DNA of 64,000 bases from Glandiceps talaboti (taxonomy: Eukaryota > Hemichordata > Enteropneusta > Spengelidae), in contig NC_135571.1 of the NCBI RefSeq assembly GCF_964340395.1, forward strand, positions 15,897,027 through 15,961,026. The letters are read 5' to 3'. The notes beneath the pieces were generated by a model. That model worked only from the letters and a program-made list of their open reading frames with translations. It was not told where the DNA came from and searched no databases. Of the stretch, positions 53,103-62,138 are shown in pieces (positions within the stretch are counted from its first letter, which is position 1; every line of letters begins with the position of its first letter). Both the position numbers and the translations under genes were made by a program.

Positions 53103-53402
53103 AAATCGTACTTTGTTCAAGCCCTTCTATTAGAAGGGAAACATTGACCACGGGCGGTGGTGTGTGTTTCCCGAGAGCATTGATCAATGGCCCCGGGAAA
53201 CCGTCGGAAGAAAGACGTACTTCGTTCAAGACCTCCAGTTAGAAGAGAAACACCGACCACGGGCGGTGGTGTTTGTTTCCCGGGAGCATTGGTCACTGGC
53301 CCCGGGATACCGTCAAAGGAATGTCGCACTTTGTTCAATCCCTTCTATTAGAAAGGAAACATTGACCACAGGGCGGTGGTGTCGGTCTACCGGGAGCATT
53401 GA

Positions 53403-56123
53403 TCAGTGGCCCCGGGATACCGTCGGAAGAAAGACGTACTTTGTCCAAGACCTTTTATTAGAAGGGAAACATTGACCACTGGCGGTGGTGTGTGTTTCCA
53501 GGGAGCATTGATCAGTGGCCCCGGGAAACCGTCGGAAGAAAGACGTACTTCTTTCAAGCCCTCCTGTTAGAAGGGAAAAACCGACCCCGGGCGGTGGTGT
53601 CGGTCTACCGGGAGGATTGATCTTTGGACCCGGGAAACTGTCGGAAGAATGGCGTACTTCTTTCAAGCCCTCCAGTTAGAAGGGAAACACCGACCACGGG
53701 CGGTGGTGTCGGTCTAACGGGAGGATTGGTCAGTGGCCCCGGGAAACTGTCGGACGAAAGTCGTACTTTGTTCAAGCCATTCTATTAGAAGAGAAACATT
53801 GACCACGGGCGGTGGTGTGTGTTTCCGGGAAGCATTGATCAATGGCCCCGGGAAACCGTCGGAAGAAAGACGTACTTCGTTCAAGCCCACCAGTTAGAAG
53901 GGGAACACCGACCACGGGCGGTGGTTTCGGTCACCAGGGAGGATTGATCAGTGGCCCGGGAAACAGTCGGAAGAAAGACGTACTTCGTTCAAGCCCTCCT
54001 GTTAGAAGGGAAACACCGACCACGGGCGGTGGTGTCGGTCTACCGGTAGGATTGATCAGTGGCCCCGGGAAACTGTTGGAAGAAAGACGTACTTCGTTCA
54101 AGCCCTCCAGATAGAAGGGAAACATTGACCACGACGGTGGTGTATGTTTCCCGGGAGGATTGATCGCATGCTCTGATAAACCGTCGGAAAAAAGACATAC
54201 TTCGTTCAAGCCCTCCTGTTAGAGGGAAACACCGACCACGGGCGGTGGTGTGTGTTTCCCGGGATGATTGATCGCAGGCTACGGGAAACCGTCGGAAGAA
54301 AGACGTACATCGTTCAAGCCCTCCTGTTAGAAGGGAAAGACCGATCACGGGCGATGGTGTCGGTCTACCGGGAGGATTGACCAGTGGCGCCGGGAAACTG
54401 TCGGAAGAAAGGCGTACTTCGTTCAAGCCCTCCAGTTAGAAGGGGAACACCGACCACGGGCGGTGGTGTCGGTCTCCCGGGAGGATTGATCAGTGGCCCC
54501 GGGAAACCGTCGGAAGAAAGACGTACTTCGTTCAAGCCCTCCTGTTAGAAGGGATACACCTACCCCGGGCGGTGGTGTCGGTCTCCCGGGAGGATTGATC
54601 AGTGGCCCAGGGAAACTGTCGGAAGAAAGGCGTACTTCTTTCAAGCCCTCCAGTTAGAAGGGAAACACCGACCACGGGCGGTGTTGTCGGTCTACCGGGA
54701 GGATTGATCAGTGACCCCGGGAAACTGTCGGACGAAAGTCGTACTTTGTTCAAGCCCTTCTATTAGAAGAGAAACATTGACCACGGGCAATGGTGTGTGT
54801 TTCCCGGAAGCATTGATCAATGGCCCCGGGAAACCGTCGGAAGAAAGACGTACTTCGTTCAAGCCCACCAGTTAGAAGGGGAACACCGACCACGGGCGGT
54901 GGTTTAGGTCACCAGGGAGGATTGATCAGTGGCCCCGGGAAACAGTCGGAAGAAAGACGTACTTCGTTCAAGCCCTCCTGTTAGAAGGGAAACACCGAGC
55001 ACGGGCGGTGGTGTCGGTCTTTCGGGAGGATTGATCAGTGGCCCCGGGAAACCGTCGGAAGAAAGACGTACTTCTTTCAAGCCCTCCTGTTAGAAGGGAA
55101 ACACCGAGCACGGGCGGTGGTGTCGGTCTCCCGGGAGGATTGATCAGTGGCCCAGGGAAACCGTCGGAAGAAAGACGTACTTCGTTCAAGCCCTCCTGTT
55201 AGAAGGGGAACACCGACCTCGGGCGGTGGTTTCGGTCTACTGGGAGGATTGATCAGAGGGCCCGGGAAACTGTCGGAAGAAAGGCGTACTTCGTTCAAGC
55301 CCTCCAGTTAGAAGGGAAACACCGACCACGGGCGGCGGTGTGTGGTTCCCGGGAGCATTTTGCAGTGGCCCCGGGAAACTTTCGGACGAAAATCGTACTT
55401 TGTTCAAGCCCTTCTATTAGAAATGAAACAAAGACCACGGGCGGTGGTGTGTGTTTCCCTGGAGCATTGATCAATGGCCCCGGGAAAACCGTCGGAAGAA
55501 AGATGTACTTCGTTAAAGTCCTCCAGTTAGAAGGGGAACACCGACCACGGGCGGTGGTGTTGGTCTCCCGGGAGGATTGATCAGTGGCCCCGGGAAACCG
55601 TCGGAAGAAAGACGTAATTCGTTCAAGCCATCCTGTTAGAAGGGAAACACCGACCACGGGCGGTGGTGTCGGTCTACCGGGAGCATTGATCAGTGGCCCG
55701 GGAAACCGTCGGATGAAAGACGTAGTTCGTTCAACCCTCCTATTAGAAGGGAAACACCGACCACGGGCGTTGGTTTCGGTCTACCGGGAGGATTGATCAG
55801 TGGCCCCAGGAAACTGTCGGAAGAAAGACGTACTTCGTTCAAGCCCTCCTATTGGAAGGGGAACACCGATCACGGGCGGTGGGGTCGATCTCCCGGGAGG
55901 AGTGATCGCAGGCTCCGGGAAACCGTCGGAGGAAAGTCGTACTTCGTTCAAGCCCTTCCATTAGAAGGGAAAAATTGACCACGGGCGATGGTGTGTGTTT
56001 CCCGGGAGCATTGATTAATAGCCCCGGGAAACCGTCGGAAGAAAGACGTACTTTGTCCAAGCCCTTCTATTAGAAGAAAAACATTGACCACGGGCGGTGG
56101 TGTCGGTCTACCGGGAGCATTGA
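53403..56123. repeat. 109-bp HOR copy A (2721 bp)
   Basis: First of three higher-order copies inside the array. Landmarks recur in copy B at offsets of 2721, 2939 or 2612 bp depending on position, that is 25, 27 or 24 monomers less 4 bp. Copies A and B therefore differ by insertion and loss of whole monomers. Confidence 0.88.
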
Positions 56124-58735
56124 TCAGTGGCCCCGGGATACCGTCGGAAGAAAGACGTACTTTGTCCAAGACCTTTTATTAGAAGGGAAACATTGACCAC
56201 TGGCGGTGGTGTGTGTTTCCAGGGAGCATTGATCAGTGGCCCCGGGAAACCGTCGGAAGAAAGACGTACTTCTTTCAAGCCCTCCTGTTAGAAGGGAAAA
56301 ACCGACCCCGGGCGGTGGTGTCGGTCTACCGGGAGGATTGATCTTTGGACCCGGGAAACTGTCGGAAGAAAGGCGTACTTCTTTCAAGCCCTCCAGTTAG
56401 AAGGGAAACACCGACCACGGGCGGTGGTGTCGGTCTAACGGGAGGATTGATCAGTGGCCCCGGGAAACTGTCGGACGAAAGTCGTACTTTGTTCAAGCCA
56501 TTCTATTAGAAGAGAAACATTGACCACGGGCGGTGGTGTGTATTTCCGGGAAGCATTGATCAATGGCCCCGGGAAACCGTCGGAAGAAAGACGTACTTCG
56601 TTCAAGCCCACCAGTTAGAAGGGGAACACCGACCACGGGCGGTGGTTTCGGTCACCAGGGAGGATTGATCAGTGGCCCGGGAAACAGTCGGAAGAAAGAC
56701 GTACTTCGTTCAAGCCCTCCTGTTAGAAGGGAAACACCGACAACGGGCGGTGGTGTCGGTCTTTCGTGAGGATTGATCATTGGCCCCGGGAAACCGTCGG
56801 AAGAAAGACGTACTTCGTTCAAGCCCTCCTGTTAGAAGGGAAACACCGACCCCGGGCGGTGGTGTCGGTCTCCCGGGAGGATTGATCAGTGGCCCAGGGA
56901 AACTGTCGGAAGAAAGGCGTACTTCTTTCAAGCCCTCCAGTTAGAAGGGAAACACCGACCACGGGCGGTGGTGTCGGTCTACCGGTAGGATTGATCAGTG
57001 GCCCCGGGAAACTGTTGGAAGAAAGACGTACTTCGTTCAAGCCCTCCAGATAGAAGGGAAACATTGACCACGACGGTGGTGTATGTTTCCCGGGAGGATT
57101 GATCGCATGCTCTGATAAACCGTCGGAAAAAAGACATACTTCGTTCAAGCCCTCCTGTTAGAGGGAAACACCGACCACGGGCGGTGGTGTGTGTTTCCCG
57201 GGATGATTGATCGCAGGCTACGGGAAACCGTCGGAAGAAAGACGTACATCGTTCAAGCCCTCCTGTTAGAAGGGAAAGACCGATCACGGGCGATGGTGTC
57301 GGTCTACCGGGAGGATTGACCAGTGGCGCCGGGAAACTGTCGGAAGAAAGGCGTACTTCGTTCAAGCCCTTCTATTAGAAGAGAAACATTGACCACGGGC
57401 AATGGTGTGTGTTTCCCGGAAGCATTGATCAATGGCCCCGGGAAACCGTCGGAAGAAAGACGTACTTCGTTCAAGCCCACCAGTTAGAAGGGGAACACCG
57501 ACCACGGGCGGTGGTTTAGGTCACCAGGGAGGATTGATCAGTGGCCCCGGGAAACAGTCGGAAGAAAGACGTACTTCGTTCAAGCCCTCCTGTTAGAAGG
57601 GAAACACCGAGCACGGGCGGTGGTGTCGGTCTTTCGGGAGGATTGATCAGTGGCCCCGGGAAACCGTCGGAAGAAAGACGTACTTCTTTCAAGCCCTCCT
57701 GTTAGAAGGGAAACACCGAGCACGGGCGGTGGTGTCGGTCTCCCGGGAGGATTGATCAGTGGCCCAGGGAAACCGTCGGAAGAAAGACGTACTTCGTTCA
57801 AGCCCTCCTGTTAGAAGGGGAACACCGACCTCGGGCGGTGGTTTCGGTCTACTGGGAGGATTGATCAGAGGGCCCGGGAAACTGTCGGAAGAAAGGCGTA
57901 CTTCGTTCAAGCCCTCCAGTTAGAAGGGAAACACCGACCACGGGCGGCGGTGTGTGGTTCCCGGGAGCATTTTGCAGTGGCCCCGGGAAACTTTCGGACG
58001 AAAATCGTACTTTGTTCAAGCCCTTCTATTAGAAATGAAACAAAGACCACGGGCGGTGGTGTGTGTTTCCCTGGAGCATTGATCAATGGCCCCGGGAAAA
58101 CCGTCGGAAGAAAGATGTACTTCGTTAAAGTCCTCCAGTTAGAAGGGGAACACCGACCACGGGCGGTGGTGTTGGTCTCCCGGGAGGATTGATCAGTGGC
58201 CCCGGGAAACCGTCGGAAGAAAGACGTAATTCGTTCAAGCCATCCTGTTAGAAGGGAAACACCGACCACGGGCGGTGGTGTCGGTCTACCGGGAGCATTG
58301 ATCAGTGGCCCGGGAAACCGTCGGATGAAAGACGTAGTTCGTTCAACCCTCCTATTAGAAGGGAAACACCGACCACGGGCGTTGGTTTCGGTCTACCGGG
58401 AGGATTGATCAGTGGCCCCAGGAAACTGTCGGAAGAAAGACGTACTTCGTTCAAGCCCTCCTATTGGAAGGGGAACACCGATCACGGGCGGTGGGGTCGA
58501 TCTCCCGGGAGGAGTGATCGCAGGCTCCGGGAAACCGTCGGAGGAAAGTCGTACTTCGTTCAAGCCCTTCCATTAGAAGGGAAAAATTGACCACGGGCGA
58601 TGGTGTGTGTTTCCCGGGAGCATTGATTAATAGCCCCGGGAAACCGTCGGAAGAAAGACGTACTTTGTCCAAGCCCTTCTATTAGAAGAAAAACATTGAC
58701 CACGGGCGGTGGTGTCGGTCTACCGGGAGCATTGA
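56124..58735. repeat. 109-bp HOR copy B (2612 bp)
   Basis: Near-identical to copy A where they align (for example 53530-53660 and 56251-56381). Compared with A it gained two monomers near 56.8 kb and lost three near 57.4 kb. Confidence 0.88.
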
Positions 58736-61402
58736 TCAGTGGCCCCGGGATACCGTCGGAAGAAAGACGTACTTTGTCCAAGACCTTTTATTAGAAGGGA
58801 AACATTGACCACTGGCGGTGGTGTGTGTTTCCAGGGAGCATTGATCAGTGGCCCCGGGAAACCGTCGGAAGAAAGACGTACTTCTTTCAAGCCCTCCTGT
58901 TAGAAGGGAAAAACCGACCCCGGGCGGTGGTGTCGGTCTACCGGGAGGATTGATCTTTGGACCCGGGAAACTGTCGGAAGAAAGGCGTACTTCTTTCAAG
59001 CCCTCCAGTTAGAAGGGAAACACCGACCACGGGCGGTGGTGTCGGTCTAACGGGAGGATTGATCAGTGGCCCCGGGAAACTGTCGGACGAAAGTCGTACT
59101 TTGTTCAAGCCATTCTATTAGAAGAGAAACATTGACCACGGGCGGTGGTGTGTATTTCCGGGAAGCATTGATCAATGGCCCCGGGAAACCGTCGGAAGAA
59201 AGACGTACTTCGTTCAAGCCCACCAGTTAGAAGGGGAACACCGACCACGGGCGGTGGTTTCGGTCACCAGGGAGGATTGATCAGTGGCCCGGGAAACAGT
59301 CGGAAGAAAGACGTACTTCGTTCAAGCCCTCCTGTTAGAAGGGAAACACCGACAACGGGCGGTGGTGTCGGTCTTTCGTGAGGATTGATCATTGGCCCCG
59401 GGAAACCGTCGGAAGAAAGACGTACTTCGTTCAAGCCCTCCTGTTAGAAGGGAAACACCGACCACGGGCGGTGGTGTCGGTCTACCGGTAGGATTGATCA
59501 GTGGCCCCGGGAAACTGTTGGAAGAAAGACGTACTTCGTTCAAGCCCTCCAGATAGAAGGGAAACATTGACCACGACGGTGGTGTATGTTTCCCGGGAGG
59601 ATTGATCGCATGCTCTGATAAACCGTCGGAAAAAAGACGTACTTCGTTCAAGCCCTCCTGTTAGAGGGAAACACCGACCACGGGCGGTGGTGTGTGTTTC
59701 CCGGGATGATTGATCGCAGGCTACGGGAAACCGTCGGAAGAAAGACAAACATCGTTCAAGCCCTCCTGTTAGAAGGGAAAGACCGATCACGGGCGATGGT
59801 GTCGGTCTACCGGGAGGATTGACCAGTGGCGCCGGGAAACTGTCGGAAGAAAGGCGTACTTCGTTCAAGCCCTCCAGTTAGAAGGGGAACACCGACCACG
59901 GGCGGTGGTGTCGGTCTCCCGGGAGGATTGATCAGTGGCCCCGGGAAACCGTCGGAAGAAAGACGTACTTCGTTCAAGCCCTCCTGTTAGAAGGGAAACA
60001 CCGACCCCGGGCGGTGGTGTCGGTCTCCCGGGAGGATTGATCAGTGGCCCAGGGAAACTGTCGGAAGAAAGGCGTACTTCTTCCAAGCCCTCCAGTTAGA
60101 AGGGAAACACCGACCACGGGCGGTGGTGTCGGTCTACCGGGAGGATTGATCAGTGACCCCGGGAAACTGTCGGACGAAAGTCGTACTTTGTTCAAGCCCT
60201 TCTATTAGAAGAGAAACATTGACCACGGGCAATGGTGTGTGTTTCCCGGAAGCATTGATCAATGGCCCCGGGAAACCGTCGGAAGAAAGACGTACTTCGT
60301 TCAAGCCCACCAGTTAGAAGGGGAACACCGACCACGGGCGGTGGTTTCGGTCACCAGGGAGGATTGATCAGTGGCCCCGGGAAACAGTCGAAAGAAAGAC
60401 GTACTTCTTTCAAGCCCTCCTGTTAGAAGGGAAACACCGAGCACGGGCGGTGGTGTCGGTCTCCCGGGAGGATTGATCAGTGGCCCAGGGAAACCGTCGG
60501 AAGAAAGACGTACTTCGTTCAAGCCCTCCTGTTAGAAGGGGAACACCGACCTCGGGCGGTGGTTTCGGTCTACTGGGAGGATTGATCAGAGGGCCCGGGA
60601 AACTGTCGGAAGAAAGGCGTACTTCGTTCAAGCCCTCCAGTTAGAAGGGAAACACCGACCACGGGCGGCGGTGTGTGGTTCCCGGGAGCATTTTGCAGTG
60701 GCCCCGGGAAACTTTCGGACGAAAATCGTACTTTGTTCAAGCCCTTCTATTAGAAATGAAACAAAGACCACGGGCGGTGGTGTGTGTTTCCCTGGAGCAT
60801 TGATCAATGGCCCCGGGAAAACCGTCGGAAGAAAGATGTACTTCGTTAAAGTCCTCCAGTTAGAAGGGGAACACCGACCACGGGCGGTGGTGTTGGTCTC
60901 CCGGGAGGATTGATCAGTGGCCCCGGGAAACCGTCGGAAGAAAGACGTAATTCGTTCAAGCCATCCTGTTAGAAGGGAAACACCGACCACGGGCGGTGGT
61001 GTCGGTCTACCGGGAGCATTGATCAGTGGCCCGGGAAACCGTCGGATGAAAGACGTAGTTCGTTCAACCCTCCTGTTAGAAGGGAAACACCGACCACGGG
61101 CGTTGGTTTCGGTCTACCGGGAGGATTGATCAGTGGCCCCAGGAAACTGTCGGAAGAAAGACGTACTTCGTTCAAGCCCTCCTATTGGAAGGGGAACACC
61201 GATCACGGGCGGTGGGGTCGATCTCCCGGGAGGAGTGATCACAGGCTCCGGGAAACCGTCGGAGGAAAGTCGTACTTCGTTCAAGCCCTTCCATTAGAAG
61301 GGAAAAATTGACCACGGGCGATGGTGTGTGTTTCCCGGGAGCATTGATCAATAGCCCCGGGAAACCGTCGGAAGAAAGACATACTTTGTCCAAGCCCTTC
61401 TA
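58736..61402. repeat. 109-bp HOR copy C (about 2.7 kb)
   Basis: It follows copy B at an offset of 2612 bp to about 59.4 kb. The offset then becomes 2503 and later 2721 bp, which are again whole-monomer changes. Beyond about 61.4 kb the monomers no longer follow the A/B order. Confidence 0.85.
61330..61365. repeat. Nested inverted repeat in the 109-bp monomer (example)
   Basis: GTTTCCCGGG at 61330-61339 is exactly complementary to CCCGGGAAAC at 61356-61365, and the interior contains the palindrome ATTGATCAAT (61343-61352). Equivalent arms are at 55997-56006 and 56023-56032 and, less perfectly, in most monomers. Confidence 0.9.
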
Positions 61403-61719
61403 TTAGAAGAAAAACATTGACCACGGGCGGTGGTGTGTTTCCCGGGAGCATTGATCAGTGGCCCCTTGAAACCGTCGGAAGAAAGACGTACTTCGTTCAA
61501 GCCCTCCTGTTAGAAGGGAAACACCGACCACGGGCGGTGGTGTCGGTCTACCGGGAGGATTGATCAGTGGCCCCGGGAAACTGTCGGAAGAAAGGCGTGC
61601 TTCTTTCAAGCCCTCCAGTTAGAAGGGAAACACCGACCACGGGCGGTGGTGTCGGTCTACCGGGAGGATTGATCAGTGGCCCCGGGAAACTGTCGGACGA
61701 AAGTCGTACTTTGTTCAAG

Positions 61720-61736
61720 CCCTTCTATTAGAAGGG
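61720..61736. repeat. Second inverted repeat in the 109-bp monomer (example)
   Basis: CCCTTCTATTAGAAGGG has 8-bp arms around one central T. Monomers reading CCCTCCTGTTAGAAGGG keep most pairs, with one C-A mismatch and one possible G-T wobble in the transcript. Confidence 0.88.
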
Positions 61737-61912
61737 AAACATTGACCACGGGCGGTGGTGTGTGTTCCCCGGAAGCATTGATCAATGGCCCCGGGAAACC
61801 GTCTGAAGAAAGACGTACTTCGTTCAAGCCCACCAGTTAGAAGGGGAACACCGACCACAATCGGTGGTGTCGGTCTCCCGGGAGCATTGATCAGTGGCCC
61901 CGGGAAACCGTC

Positions 61913-62072
61913 TAGATAGAATAGTTAGTTAGAATAGTTAGATAGAATAGTTAGATAGAATAGTTAGTTAGAATAGTTAGATAGAATAGTTAGATAGAAT
62001 AGTTAGATAGAATAGTCAGTTAGAATAGTTAGATAGAATATTTAGATAGAATAGTTAGTTAGAATAGTTAGA
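61913..62072 (-). repeat. 13-bp minisatellite, reverse-oriented segment
   Basis: About twelve copies of TTAGATAGAATAG and variants, the reverse complement of the unit that fills the rest of the window. It begins abruptly inside a 109-bp monomer after GTC at 61912. Confidence 0.93.
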
Positions 62073-62086
62073 CTAATCTAACTATT

Positions 62087-62097
<11 letters not shown>
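62052..62097. repeat. Perfect 21-bp inverted repeat at the orientation switch
   Basis: The arm at 62052-62072 is exactly complementary to the arm at 62077-62097, with the 4-base spacer CTAA between them. The minisatellite changes strand at this point. Confidence 0.93.

Positions 62098-62137
<40 letters not shown>
62087..62137 (+). repeat. (CTAA)n microsatellite, about 12.8 copies
   Basis: Uninterrupted CTAA repeats lie directly after the orientation switch. The tetramer is the 3' end of the 13-bp unit, so it probably arose by slippage there. Confidence 0.95.

Positions 62138-62138
<1 letters not shown>

Larger units (their letters stand above)
53103..61912. repeat. 109-bp satellite, main array (about 81 monomers)
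   Basis: Head-to-tail monomers of 109 bp, with a few of 105-108 bp. A typical monomer has 63 G+C in 109 bases (58%) and 9-10 CpG. Conserved landmarks in order are TTCAAGCCC, TTAGAAGGG, GACCACGGGCGGTGGT, CGGGAG, ATTGATCA, CCCCGGGAAAC, GTCGGAAGAAAG and CGTACTTCG. Because 109 is not a multiple of three, the frame rotates at each monomer, and the open frames of 60-128 codons on both strands are by-products. I do not recognise the family. Confidence 0.96.

Noticed and set aside
54040-54426. 128-codon minus-strand frame in the 109-bp array, repeated at 56979 and 59482
   Set aside because: It recurs because the HOR recurs. The monomer length is not a multiple of three, so the product shifts frame at each monomer. 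A frame this long exists only because some monomers are shortened by a few bases.
53103-61912. CENP-B-box-like sequence CTTCGTTCAAGCC in 109-bp monomers
   Set aside because: It matches the TTCG and the central A of the box but lacks the required CGGG at the right distance, so it does not qualify as a binding site.
62087-62137. (CTAA)n as a telomere tract
   Set aside because: CTAA/TTAG is not a telomere repeat that I can support. The run is short and internal, and it is explained by slippage of the end of the 13-bp unit.
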